The notes under the pieces were generated by a model. It was not told the DNA's origin and made no database searches. It saw nothing but the letters and a program-made list of their open reading frames with translations. From a virus, in IMG/VR virus record IMGVR_UViG_3300049927_000019, positions 1 to 49,001 of that record: DNA of 49,001 nucleotides. One strand, 5' to 3'. Numbering within the stretch: position 1 is the stretch's first letter; each line of letters starts with the position of its first letter. A program made the translations under genes and the position numbers. Shown here in pieces: positions 38,708 to 47,523 of this stretch.

Positions 38708-39410
38708 ACAGAAAGTGTTGATTTGGGACATTGAGACAAGCTTAATGCAAGTTGCTGTGTTTCAGTTAAAAAATGATTATATAAATCCAGACTCAATATT
38801 AACTGATTGGCATATAATCTCTGGTGCATGGAAATGGTTAGGAGAAGATAAAGTCTATAGTGCAGTTAATAAAAAGGGTGATAATGATATTAAATTAGTA
38901 ACTAAACTGGCTGATGTGTTATCTAAAGCTGATGTAGTAGTTCATCATAACGGAGACAGATTTGATGTCAAGAAGCTCCATACAAGGATGATTAAACATG
39001 GTATTATGCCAACCTATGCGAATCTGCGGACAGTTGATACCTTAAAGGAAGCGAAGAAGCATTTTGGGTTTAGTAGTAATAGGTTGATGTATATAGCCAG
39101 GTTTTTAGGTGTCACTGAGAAGGAACACAGTGAGTCTAGTTTCTGGATGAAGGAATTGAAAGGTGATCATTCCTCATTAAAAGATATGGTGACTTATAAC
39201 AAAGGAGATGTGATAACATTAGAAGAAGTGTACTTAAAGATGTTGCCATATATAGATCATCCTAATATGAATCTAGGAGTCTCTGATAACTGCCCTAATT
39301 GTGGCACTAGTTACACCATAAAACGTGGATTTGGGGCAACGAGAGCTGGGCTAACTAGACAGATACATCAGTGTAAGATGTGTTTTAAATACTATTCGAC
39401 GAAGGTATGA
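38697..39410 (+). CDS. DEDD-type 3'-5' exonuclease with zinc ribbon
   Basis: I take the second ATG of an ATG-ATG pair (38697; MKSEQKVLIWDIETS). The 237-residue product has exo motif I WDIETSLM, motif II VVHHNGDRFDVKKLHTRM and motif III TYNKGDVITLEEVY (Y-x3-D). The C-terminus has a four-Cys ribbon CPNCG...CKMC. This is a PolB-exonuclease-like DnaQ-fold nuclease found in phages. Proofreading or repair is its likely role. Confidence 0.8.
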   Translation: MKSEQKVLIWDIETSLMQVAVFQLKNDYINPDSILTDWHIISGAWKWLGEDKVYSAVNKKGDNDIKLVTKLADVLSKADVVVHHNGDRFDVKKLHTRMIKHGIMPTYANLRTVDTLKEAKKHFGFSSNRLMYIARFLGVTEKEHSESSFWMKELKGDHSSLKDMVTYNKGDVITLEEVYLKMLPYIDHPNMNLGVSDNCPNCGTSYTIKRGFGATRAGLTRQIHQCKMCFKYYSTKV

Positions 39411-39411
39411 T

Positions 39412-39981
39412 ATGAGCGACTTAAAACCCTATACAATTTATACAACAGAGTCTGTATTCAAAGATCATCATATCTGGTTTTATTCATTTGAGTCCGATAT
39501 GCCCGATTTGATGAATTTAATCGCTAACACAATGGGAGGTATTGACTGTGTTCACTTTCACATGAACAATGAAGGTGGGGACATGTTATCTGGGATGCAG
39601 CTTCTTACCGTGATACAGGAGGCTATGGGACGAGGTACGGAATTCGTTTTGCACGTAGAGAGCAATTGCGATTCCATGGCATCGGTGTTTATATGTAAGC
39701 TTATTACTATGGGGGTTGAGACACACTTTGGTGAACATTTCACAGTTATGTTTCATTCACCATCTGGTGGAGGTGGGGAGACCATGCGGATTGGTGATAT
39801 ACTTGATGATATGCATCATTTTAATATGATGTACTTACAGTTATTAAAGACTAGTTGTACTGGTATATTGTCAGAGCAGGAGATTAATCAGATAGTATCT
39901 GGTAAAGAGCTTAGGATAGAACATGCAGACTTTGTATTAAGATGTTCTAATTTAATTGATAAATCAGAGACGATACATTAA
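39412..39981 (+). CDS. ClpP-like serine protease B
   Basis: The 189-residue product has HMNNEGGDMLSGMQLL (ClpP N-S-PGG region), ESNCDSMASVFIC with Ser88 at the nucleophile place, and FTVMFHSPSGG with His115. It is only distantly like the ClpP-like protein at 18944, so two separate ClpP genes exist. The loop after His is Gly-rich. A partner unfoldase is not in the window. It abuts the next gene. Confidence 0.72.
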   Translation: MSDLKPYTIYTTESVFKDHHIWFYSFESDMPDLMNLIANTMGGIDCVHFHMNNEGGDMLSGMQLLTVIQEAMGRGTEFVLHVESNCDSMASVFICKLITMGVETHFGEHFTVMFHSPSGGGGETMRIGDILDDMHHFNMMYLQLLKTSCTGILSEQEINQIVSGKELRIEHADFVLRCSNLIDKSETIH

Positions 39982-40643
39982 TGGATAGTAATGCAACACG
40001 TAGGGCACATAAAGCTAAGATGTTGACGAATAATCAATTTATTCGTCATCTATCTAAAATACCAGTATGTTTTCCATGTAAGGCAAACGTTGATATTGAG
40101 CCACTTATATACGTGATGTTATTGGCTCAGTCAGTATTAGATTTAAAGGTACTTAGTCGTAATGAGAATGTGAAGTATCCATTAGGAATTATGTATGTGT
40201 CTATCTATCAGTTGTTAAGTTATTTTAACAGGGAGTTTAAGATTGTAGCTACAAATAAGGATTATGGGACAGAGTACTACTTTATGTTAAATCAGGTTGA
40301 ATCAGGAGTACGAGAGGTTATAAGTAAATTTAGTTATCTAATGCTTGGTACATTACAAACGTTAGATAGAACTAATCTTGTTAAGGTCTTAAATGGGTTA
40401 GGAGGTAATTTAGCTAATCTATGTGTCTCTCTTAACTTTACAGTAGAGCATATAGCATTTACAGGAGCAGAGTTCTTTAAAACAATAGTACCTACCCCTG
40501 GGTTTATAGATTATATTAAGACAGCAGATAGGTTATCTAATTTTAGGAATTTATATTTAGATACCAGGACGAGAGAGGGACAACGGACGTCAAGGATTGA
40601 ACAGTATTTACAGCTTAAATTTGAGGAGGTGAGTAGTGGATAA
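39981..40643 (+). CDS. Hypothetical helical protein
   Basis: The 220-residue product is mostly alpha-helical with no clear membrane segment (MDSNATRRAHKAKMLTNNQF...). Its first 70 nt include a 9-bp perfect hairpin (40025-40033/40039-40047). It follows the ClpP-like gene directly and could be its partner. No family recognised. Confidence 0.6.
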   Translation: MDSNATRRAHKAKMLTNNQFIRHLSKIPVCFPCKANVDIEPLIYVMLLAQSVLDLKVLSRNENVKYPLGIMYVSIYQLLSYFNREFKIVATNKDYGTEYYFMLNQVESGVREVISKFSYLMLGTLQTLDRTNLVKVLNGLGGNLANLCVSLNFTVEHIAFTGAEFFKTIVPTPGFIDYIKTADRLSNFRNLYLDTRTREGQRTSRIEQYLQLKFEEVSSG

Positions 40644-40821
40644 AGTAGCAATTTTACAGATGATTGAGAACTATAGACAAAGGTGTTATGATGAGATACA
40701 GAGTGAATGTCCAGCATCAGTAGGCTATGATCAAGCAGAGAAAATGCTTGCACAGGTACATTTGATGGTTTATTACTATTTAGTAGACAAACAGAAAGGG
40801 GTTTATGATGAAGCAGCTTAA
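40636..40821 (+). CDS. 61-residue hypothetical protein, GTG start
   Basis: GTG at 40636 with AGGAGG 7 nt upstream. The product (MDKVAILQMIENYRQRCYDE...) is helical. It overlaps the previous stop by 8 nt and the next start by 14 nt. Function is unknown. Confidence 0.5.
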   Translation: MDKVAILQMIENYRQRCYDEIQSECPASVGYDQAEKMLAQVHLMVYYYLVDKQKGVYDEAA

Positions 40822-41584
40822 GATAGCATTAGGTTTAGTATTAGGTATATTAATCCCTATAACGGGATTCTGTGATGGTACAGGAGTGTTTGTGTCAGGT
40901 AACGGAGATGTTATGACGAATCGTCATGTGGTCAATGACGTAGTTAAGGAACCAGCTACCAAATTTTATGTCGGATATAAGGGTGTATTCTATCCTGCTA
41001 CCGTTACTTCTATTAGTGGTAAGACAGACTTAGCTTTACTTCATATTGACAAGAAAACTCCGTGTCTTGCAGTATCTAAACATGAGATTAAGAGTGGAGA
41101 TAAGCTTAAGGCTTTGATGTTTAACTTATTAAGCCTAGATTATCAAGACTTCGATAACAAACGAGAGATATTTAATATAACTGTACATGGAACAGATTCC
41201 GTAGTTTTAGGTCAGAAGGCATTTGAATTTGAGGCAGTCTTAAGACCGGGTAATTCAGGTAGTCCAATATTGGATGATGACGGGGATATAGTAGCGGTAG
41301 GATTTGCTGGGCTACAAGGCGGTGGGTTCTTTATTACGTCGTATGGCTTGATGAATGAAGCAGTGAAAGACTTTGCAGATAACAACAAGCAAGTGTCTTG
41401 TACCTTCCCAGATACAGGCTCTACCATGCGTGATAACTTAGTATGGATATATGAAGTACAACCAGCCCCTCAGATAGCTATTACTGTTGTGCCAGTACCT
41501 CCTACAGAAACAACGTCAATAGCTCCTATGCCAAAGATGTTCATTAACAATGACGCAATACTTAATGGATGGGAATTAGCTTGA
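40808..41584 (+). CDS. Exported trypsin-like (S1-type) serine protease
   Basis: The start at 40808 gives signal peptide MKQLKIALGLVLGILIPITG, ending near FCD. The 258-residue product has the full triad: TNRHVV (His40), TDLALL (Asp74) and RPGNSGSP (Ser150), with GFAG after. This is the DegP/trypsin-like protease domain without a PDZ. A Pro/Thr-rich C-terminus follows (VVPVPPTETTSIAP). It would act in the periplasm, perhaps on envelope proteins or on superinfecting phages. It is the last large gene of the right arm. Confidence 0.82.
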   Translation: MKQLKIALGLVLGILIPITGFCDGTGVFVSGNGDVMTNRHVVNDVVKEPATKFYVGYKGVFYPATVTSISGKTDLALLHIDKKTPCLAVSKHEIKSGDKLKALMFNLLSLDYQDFDNKREIFNITVHGTDSVVLGQKAFEFEAVLRPGNSGSPILDDDGDIVAVGFAGLQGGGFFITSYGLMNEAVKDFADNNKQVSCTFPDTGSTMRDNLVWIYEVQPAPQIAITVVPVPPTETTSIAPMPKMFINNDAILNGWELA

Positions 41585-41763
41585 ATGTTCATTACAACGG
41601 AACAGGATTGGGGAGTTTACTCTTTGTCCTGTTCGTAGGCCTTAAACTGACAGGAGTCATAACCTGGAGCTGGTGGTTTGTCACCCTGCCTCTGTGGCTG
41701 CCTGTAGTGCTCGTGGCGGCATTATTCATAATAGGCTTAGGGGTAGTAGTGGGTTTAGACTGA
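41569..41763 (+). CDS. Small membrane protein (phage TM family)
   Basis: The 64-residue product has YNGTGLGSLLFVLFVGLKLTG, WSWWFVTLPLW and LVAALFIIGLGVVVG: two membrane helices. The G---LFL----KLTGVI-WSWWWVT-PLW pattern is a common small phage membrane protein of unknown role. Its end overlaps the end of the opposing tail gene by 9 nt, and no terminator is seen. Confidence 0.7.
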   Translation: MGISLNVHYNGTGLGSLLFVLFVGLKLTGVITWSWWFVTLPLWLPVVLVAALFIIGLGVVVGLD

Positions 41764-42714
41764 AAGTTCTTCTATATTGATTGTACACGCAGAGACACCA
41801 CCTAAGGTACGCCCACCACTAGTACCATTGGTATAGATAATCCCACTTACGTATACTTTGAGTGTGATGGAAGCCGTACTTCCAGCTACCATCATGTGAC
41901 GTAGTACGGCTATACGAGTTGTAGCAGCCGCCGTATATATAACTGAGGCTTTAGCTGATGTCTCTGCATCTTGAAACAGAGATATTAACGCATAAGGTAT
42001 AACTCCGTCATTAGCACCGTGTACAATAACTGTTACTTTTAAAATATTTAAGGCATTTTTAGGAGTGATTGATTTACTGTCTAGTAAAACATGGTCACTT
42101 AATGCCGGTATAGTGTCACTCACATTAGGTGATATTGATAATGTGCTCAGAGCAACATACGTACTATATGGGTCTTGCACATTAAATACTGAAATCGAGG
42201 TGTTTGGTAACGTAATGATTCTATCTGATGTTATTGATGTAGGAGCCTGTATGGCAATACTAGCTTGACCATACCCTGTATTTTCACTCAGTGTTATACT
42301 AGCTGCACTGCTATTAGTTCCTTTAAATTGATATGTGCCACTACCTCCCACTTGTAATATAACATCACTACCTGTAGATACCGTAATTATATTATCAGAG
42401 AATGTAAAATTCCCTAAACTAGACACAGATATATCACTAACCCCATTATATGTTGCTATTGTCGTGGTGTCTGTTGGATCCTTAACAATAATTGTGTATG
42501 ACCCATTCCCCCAAATTCCCCCATCTACTAATCCATCTGACCCTAACGTACACGGGTTTTTAAGCTTTGTTGTGCCATAGTACCCATTATATAAGGATTT
42601 AGGGGTGAGTGTGCCAGTCACATACGAATACACTTTACCGCCAGCTAAGGGTAAATGTGTTGTTTGATCAAAGAACTGTTGTACCGGAATAAAGAAGTTA
42701 GTCTGGATAGTCAT
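41755..42714 (-). CDS. Tailspike-like protein, copy 2
   Basis: The 319-residue product begins MTIQTNFFIPVQQFFDQTTH and has LPLAGGKVYSYVTGTLTPKS plus WGNGSYTIIVKDPTDTTTIA. These resemble the head-binding N-terminal domain of P22-like tailspikes (G-V---GK-YTY--GT-TPK). The beta-rich rest ends TINIEELSV. It is a tandem paralogue of the next gene, with the ATG and stop touching. A fibre/spike adaptor or receptor-binding role is inferred. Confidence 0.7.
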   Translation of the reverse strand: MTIQTNFFIPVQQFFDQTTHLPLAGGKVYSYVTGTLTPKSLYNGYYGTTKLKNPCTLGSDGLVDGGIWGNGSYTIIVKDPTDTTTIATYNGVSDISVSSLGNFTFSDNIITVSTGSDVILQVGGSGTYQFKGTNSSAASITLSENTGYGQASIAIQAPTSITSDRIITLPNTSISVFNVQDPYSTYVALSTLSISPNVSDTIPALSDHVLLDSKSITPKNALNILKVTVIVHGANDGVIPYALISLFQDAETSAKASVIYTAAATTRIAVLRHMMVAGSTASITLKVYVSGIIYTNGTSGGRTLGGVSACTINIEELSV

Positions 42715-43697
42715 TATGCGCTATACTCAGTAATGAATATACTGGAAGCCATAACACCACCAAGTAACCGGCCACCTGTGATACCATTAAATGTTGTAGT
42801 CCCAGCAGATGCACAACCAGCTCTAATCCTAAACGTGGTTGCAGAAGTTGTTCCAGCTACCATAGTATGAGTTAACACATAGCAATCTGATGTAGACTGA
42901 ACTGTTATCCGTGAAGTAGCAGCTAACGCATTACCTACTGCATCTTGAAATAACGCAACCTGCATTACGTTAGCAGCAGCGGAATTCGATAAATTAACAA
43001 TAGCCTCAATCTTTAAGATGTTAGTAGTTAATTTAGGAGTAATAGCTAATGTCATAAACTCAACCCCTTCACCAATTTGTGGTATAGAATCATCATTAAT
43101 TGTAACTGTCGTGCCAGTGGCTACTGCTCCTGTTTCCATATAAACATATTGCACTACGAATTGGCTAATAGAACTATCAGGCAGAGTTATAACCCTGTCT
43201 GCGGTAAGGGATTCAGGAGCTTTAACTGTTATTTTATTTGTTCCATTTCCTGTATTCTCCGTCAAGACCAACCAAGCTGCTTGTGAAGATGTTCCTTTAA
43301 ATTGATAGGTTCCTGACCCTCCAGTTTGAAATATAACATCACTGCCTGATGCTGCTGTCATAGTATTAGATGAGAAGGTAAAGTTACCTGTGGATGCAGT
43401 AGCACTAGCTCCTACGCCTACGTTATCATACGTAGCAACTGTAATAGCGTCCGTTGAATCTTTAACAACTATTTTATATGAACCATTTCCCCACATACCG
43501 CGTAACGCAGCACTGGCATAAGAGCCGTAAGCATCAAGGACAACTGGATTAGCGAGGTTAGTTCCGCCATCTGAGCCAGTATGTAGATATTTAGGCGTAG
43601 AGGAGCCTGCTTCATACGAATAAACCTTACCAGCAGCCAGGAATGCGCCTGTGTTAGGATTAAAATAAGTTTGAACTGGTAAGAGCGTATCTGCCAT
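42714..43697 (-). CDS. Tailspike-like protein, copy 1
   Basis: The 327-residue product begins MADTLLPVQTYFNPNTGAFL with AAGGKVYSYEAGSSTPKYLH and MWGNGSYKIVVKDSTDAITV. It shares GGSGTYQFKG-S---A, APES-T-DR-ITLP and the C-terminal TGGR-LGGV block with the downstream copy. Lack of a long beta-helix suggests a short spike or adaptor. It overlaps the lysozyme stop by 1 nt. Confidence 0.72.
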   Translation of the reverse strand: MADTLLPVQTYFNPNTGAFLAAGKVYSYEAGSSTPKYLHTGSDGGTNLANPVVLDAYGSYASAALRGMWGNGSYKIVVKDSTDAITVATYDNVGVGASATASTGNFTFSSNTMTAASGSDVIFQTGGSGTYQFKGTSSQAAWLVLTENTGNGTNKITVKAPESLTADRVITLPDSSISQFVVQYVYMETGAVATGTTVTINDDSIPQIGEGVEFMTLAITPKLTTNILKIEAIVNLSNSAAANVMQVALFQDAVGNALAATSRITVQSTSDCYVLTHTMVAGTTSATTFRIRAGCASAGTTTFNGITGGRLLGGVMASSIFITEYSA

Positions 43698-44122
43698 TAT
43701 ATAAGACCTTTAAATTGTTTGTATTCGGTGTACCTACGACCTATGATAGCCTTCGGTTTGTTCCACATCATAAAAGCAGTTGCTGCTGCTTGTTTATCAT
43801 TTTGATTAAGACGCCTTAAGACTGTGCTTCTATTAAATCCAGATGTCCCTATATTGAAGGAGAAGCTCACTAGAGCGTCAAACTCATCTTGAGATAGGGG
43901 AGTAGTAACTACCTTGTTAATATTGTCTACAAAGCGTTTTACGTCGGTTTTAAAGAGGTCTTCTGCTTCCGTCTGTGTTATCGTAGTGAAGTGTTCACCT
44001 GGTTTAATAAGATGACCTATCCCAATTGTAGGGAGTCCTACTGCATCTTTGTAGACATGAAGTACACACCTTTCTCGTCCGATTAATAACTTTATACCTT
44101 TTTCAGATAAATTCATTTGCAT
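43697..44122 (-). CDS. T4-type lysozyme (GH24 endolysin)
   Basis: The 141-residue enzyme has catalytic residues Glu17, Asp26 and Thr32 (RERCVLHVYKDAVGLPTIGI), the exact E-x8-D-x5-T spacing of T4 lysozyme. GIGHLIKPG and FDALVSFSFNIGTSGF follow. It cleaves peptidoglycan at lysis. No signal peptide is visible, so release by the holin is expected. The true start may be the second Met (MNLSEKG). Confidence 0.9.
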   Translation of the reverse strand: MQMNLSEKGIKLLIGRERCVLHVYKDAVGLPTIGIGHLIKPGEHFTTITQTEAEDLFKTDVKRFVDNINKVVTTPLSQDEFDALVSFSFNIGTSGFNRSTVLRRLNQNDKQAAATAFMMWNKPKAIIGRRYTEYKQFKGLI

Positions 44123-44176
44123 AGTTTGTCTTCCTGTGTTAATATAAAGATAAGGAAATTGTTTAAGGAGTGTGTC

Positions 44177-44323
44177 ATGTTTACATTTATATTATTATTG
44201 TTCGCATACTTATTATTCTTTCATACTGAAACAGGCGCTTTAATAACTGTCTTTATATGGAAAGTATTTACTGGCGAATTCACCCAAGACATAAAGGATG
44301 CGAAGACGAATACTACCCCCTAA
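44177..44323 (+). CDS. 48-residue membrane protein, lone rightward gene in a leftward block
   Basis: The start MFTFILLLFAYLLFFHTETG is set by AAGGAG 8 nt upstream. One strong membrane helix and a polar tail follow (DIKDAKTNTTP). It is divergent from the lysozyme gene and overlaps the end of the opposing internal virion gene by 11 nt. No convincing promoter was found in the 54-nt divergent gap. It may be a holin or antiholin beside the endolysin. Confidence 0.5.
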   Translation: MFTFILLLFAYLLFFHTETGALITVFIWKVFTGEFTQDIKDAKTNTTP

Positions 44324-46142
44324 TCCCGCCTAGTGTGACAGCTTCCCCTGGGTTACGGTTTGTAACCGACTGAACCCTATTAACCCCAGAGTTTGAAGGA
44401 GTCACCGCTAACATACCCCCCATTGAGGCAGCCTTATTTAAACTCATCATTGTCTTACTATTTACAATTGAGCCTACATACCCTAATATTCTAGTTAATA
44501 AGGCTTCTTTAATAGGAGTAGACACACTATCAATATTCTTTGAGGCTGCAAGTAAAGATTTAATAACTGGATCAGAAGTCATCTTCCCTAACGCATACAT
44601 TGCCCCTACCTTAGGAGTTTGTCCAGTTAACCATGTGATGGCACCAGCAATAGGACTGCCTACCGTAGTAGCACTAACAGTGAATAGATTAGTGAGGCCT
44701 TGCCCTCGATCGCGGGTGGCAGACTTAACAACATCTACTACCTTTGATAAATTCCCTATTTCATTAGCCATGTGTTTAAAAGAAGGATTCTTAAGTAAGT
44801 CTTTATTTAATGCGCTGATATAATCATGAAAATCAATCTGACCACTGATAGGATCAGTTAATGATGACTTCACAGCATTCATGTGAGCACCTGCTAGTTG
44901 ATTCTTAATATCCCCACCTAACTTATCTAACCCAGCATTAGGCTGACTGTATGATGCTGAATCCTTAACTAACTTACTGACCCACGCATCTTCTGTTAAT
45001 TTTTCAACAGCTTTAGACCGTGCGACTTCCTTAATAGGCATGTAGGTTTCTTTATAAAAATTAGTAGCATTATTATGTAGTTGTTGAACAGATTGATTAC
45101 CTGATGTAGTAACAGCCTTATCTACATCCATTTCAATAGCCTGCTTAATTTGTCCTAAGAATCTAGCTTTAGTAGTATCAGTTTTTCCAGCGGTATATGC
45201 TGCATCCCCAGCTTTCTTAAGTAAACTATAGGATTGTGATAGTGATATCGGCTCATCACCTCCGTAGGTATTTATTATTTTTAATAAAGCTGTATCGTCT
45301 GCATTTGGACGAACACCTAATTCTTTTTGTATGTTCTCAATAGTATCATTAACATTATTCGTAACAACCTCTAATCCACTTTTATCAGCAGCATTATTAC
45401 GTGCAGTATAATTCGCTTCCTTTACAACCTTAACTTTCTGATAAGAATGCTCAACTGCATCTAATACGTTCTTAGCAGTGACATCAGGATTAGATGGATT
45501 AAGTTTAGCTCCTATTCCAGTCGTGACATCATCTACAAATGTCTTTGCTGCATCTTTACCAGAATTAACACCACGCATATACGTAGCAGCAAGACTCATA
45601 GCACCTTTAACAGTTCCTTGAATAGCTCCAACAGCACCACCTACGGTACCCCCTATTACTCCACCTATTACAGCATTACCAAGATGTGAGGTTATTGATC
45701 CATCATCTGTATACATCAAAGCACCTGCAATAGCTCCTTGTGCTAAACCTTGTGATCCTAATTTAATAATATTAGCTTCCCCTGCTCCAGGGATTAATAA
45801 GGTAGGAGCTGTGGCTGCAATACTACCCACTCCTTTACCTAATGCAAATGTCATAGGATTACTATTTTTATATGCCTCTTGTGCTTTCTCAAGAGTAGCC
45901 TTCACCTTACCTACGTGGGCAGTCATATCAGTCCCTAATACCTTATCAGCAATACGACTAGCTAATTGAACAGTTCCTAAGGTTACATTCTCTACCCCTT
46001 GATTAAACCCTGCTGATGCACTCGTCACAGCTGAACCACCTAAACCCTCTACAGGGGTATCCTCTTGAGGAGATCGTGCAGCTAGAAGGTCTACAGGAGC
46101 TCTGGTGGCATTATTACTTTGTGCTAATAAATCTATTGGCAT
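44313..46142 (-). CDS. Large internal virion/ejection protein
   Basis: The 609-residue product has a disordered N-terminus, then a Gly/Ala-rich hydrophobic part (about residues 100-175: GKGVGSIAATAPTLLIPGAG, GNAVIGGVIGGTVGGAVGAI) like membrane-inserting segments of ejection proteins. A long helical region follows. It is coded next to the DNA-transfer proteins. A role in genome delivery across the envelope is inferred from these features and position. Confidence 0.7.
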   Translation of the reverse strand: MPIDLLAQSNNATRAPVDLLAARSPQEDTPVEGLGGSAVTSASAGFNQGVENVTLGTVQLASRIADKVLGTDMTAHVGKVKATLEKAQEAYKNSNPMTFALGKGVGSIAATAPTLLIPGAGEANIIKLGSQGLAQGAIAGALMYTDDGSITSHLGNAVIGGVIGGTVGGAVGAIQGTVKGAMSLAATYMRGVNSGKDAAKTFVDDVTTGIGAKLNPSNPDVTAKNVLDAVEHSYQKVKVVKEANYTARNNAADKSGLEVVTNNVNDTIENIQKELGVRPNADDTALLKIINTYGGDEPISLSQSYSLLKKAGDAAYTAGKTDTTKARFLGQIKQAIEMDVDKAVTTSGNQSVQQLHNNATNFYKETYMPIKEVARSKAVEKLTEDAWVSKLVKDSASYSQPNAGLDKLGGDIKNQLAGAHMNAVKSSLTDPISGQIDFHDYISALNKDLLKNPSFKHMANEIGNLSKVVDVVKSATRDRGQGLTNLFTVSATTVGSPIAGAITWLTGQTPKVGAMYALGKMTSDPVIKSLLAASKNIDSVSTPIKEALLTRILGYVGSIVNSKTMMSLNKAASMGGMLAVTPSNSGVNRVQSVTNRNPGEAVTLGGIRG

Positions 46143-46143
46143 A

Positions 46144-47523
46144 CTAAGCTCCTAACTGTGCTTTTACTTGTTCAATAGTCATATTATTCTTTTGTGCAGT
46201 ATATGCTAAATCTGCGTCACTATATGAGGTGGCAGGGGTCGACTTCTTATCTGGAAGATAACCAGCTTGCATCTTTGTGGTATTTGATAAAAAGTTGTCT
46301 AAGCTTTGCATCTTACTCTTAATTGCGTCGGCGCTGTCCCAATAACTTGGTATAAACATTTTATTATAACGTTGTAACTCTTGATCTGAAATGGCTGCAC
46401 CAGATTCTAATCGTAATTTACTCATGATTGAACGTTGTAATGTTTGATTAAACTGTCGTCCAGCTGAACCAGGTATACTAGCAGCTGAGGTAACCAACAA
46501 ACCTCTATTAACATTACCATTAGAATCATATAACATACCTTTAGCAGTGTCTAAATCTCGTTTAGCTTCCCCTAAAGCAGCATTAGCAGCGGCATTCTGG
46601 GGACTTTGCTTTTCCGCGGGACCACCTGGTATAGCTTCCAATGGGCTCGCAGGATTAGTTGGATCAGTAAATCTATAACCAGGAGGAATTCTTCCTTTAG
46701 CCATGTTCATTGCATTTGCCGCAACTGCTGATTGTGGAAGTAATCCTGAATTTACATCTTGTTGTAATTTACCTTGATCACTTAAAGGTGCGTTAGCATC
46801 TCTTATATTTTTAGCTATCGTACTCATTCGTAACATATTTTCAGGATTAGTCGGGTCTTTCTGGAACGCTAACATTGCATCTTTATAGGCTGAATCTTTT
46901 TGTGCTAATCCAAATGTCTGACCAAATTGTGACTGCTGTATATCTTGACCACGTGATGTAAGACCTAATTGTGCCCTTTGTAGTGTATTATCGTCTTGAT
47001 GAGCAAGTAAGGTCATATCTTGTCCTCTAGCAGTAAGACCTAATTGTGCCTTTTGTATTGAATTATCTTCCTGATGAGCTTGTAAAGTCATATCTTGACC
47101 ACGAGCAGTTAAGCCTAATTGTGTCTTTTGTATTGAATTATCTTCCTGATGAGCAAGGAAGGTCATATCCTGCCCACGTGCTGTAAGACCTAACTTCGCT
47201 TGTTCTAGTTCCATTGTTTGACCAAACTGTGCACGCTTATCGTCAATATCTGTTTTCTTTAATGCATACTCCATTGCAAATTCTTTCTGCTTTTCTATAA
47301 ATGATTGTTGTTCAAACTGCTGCTTTAACAACGTTGCACTGTGTTCAAATTTAAAATTTTGTGCTTGCATATTTAATTCAGCATCTTGTCGATCAAGATT
47401 AGCTAAATCTAATGCATTCTTAGCTGCTGCTTGTTGTTTTTGTGCTTCTAATTCCTGTTGCTTCATTACATTTGAAGCAAAGGCAATACCCCCTTGTAAT
47501 AATCCGCTGCTATCAACTGCCAT
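46144..47523 (-). CDS. Internal virion protein with 25-residue repeats
   Basis: The 459-residue, Gln-rich protein has a coiled-coil N-terminal half (MKQQELEAQKQQAAAKNALD). Three full 25-residue repeats LGLTARGQDMT--AHQ-DN--Q- and partial copies on each side follow. The C-terminal half has GAAISDQELQRYNKMF. Such layouts occur in phage DNA-transfer or lysozyme-like internal proteins. It is next to the P22 gp7-like gene. Ejection role inferred. Confidence 0.7.
   Translation of the reverse strand: MAVDSSGLLQGGIAFASNVMKQQELEAQKQQAAAKNALDLANLDRQDAELNMQAQNFKFEHSATLLKQQFEQQSFIEKQKEFAMEYALKKTDIDDKRAQFGQTMELEQAKLGLTARGQDMTFLAHQEDNSIQKTQLGLTARGQDMTLQAHQEDNSIQKAQLGLTARGQDMTLLAHQDDNTLQRAQLGLTSRGQDIQQSQFGQTFGLAQKDSAYKDAMLAFQKDPTNPENMLRMSTIAKNIRDANAPLSDQGKLQQDVNSGLLPQSAVAANAMNMAKGRIPPGYRFTDPTNPASPLEAIPGGPAEKQSPQNAAANAALGEAKRDLDTAKGMLYDSNGNVNRGLLVTSAASIPGSAGRQFNQTLQRSIMSKLRLESGAAISDQELQRYNKMFIPSYWDSADAIKSKMQSLDNFLSNTTKMQAGYLPDKKSTPATSYSDADLAYTAQKNNMTIEQVKAQLGA
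46962..47186. repeat. 75-bp tandem repeats in the internal protein gene
   Basis: The minus-strand codons for LGLTARG start at exact 75-bp steps (plus-strand marks at 46962, 47037, 47112 and 47187). Three full units are present with partial units on each side. The DNA identity between units is high. Confidence 0.85.
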
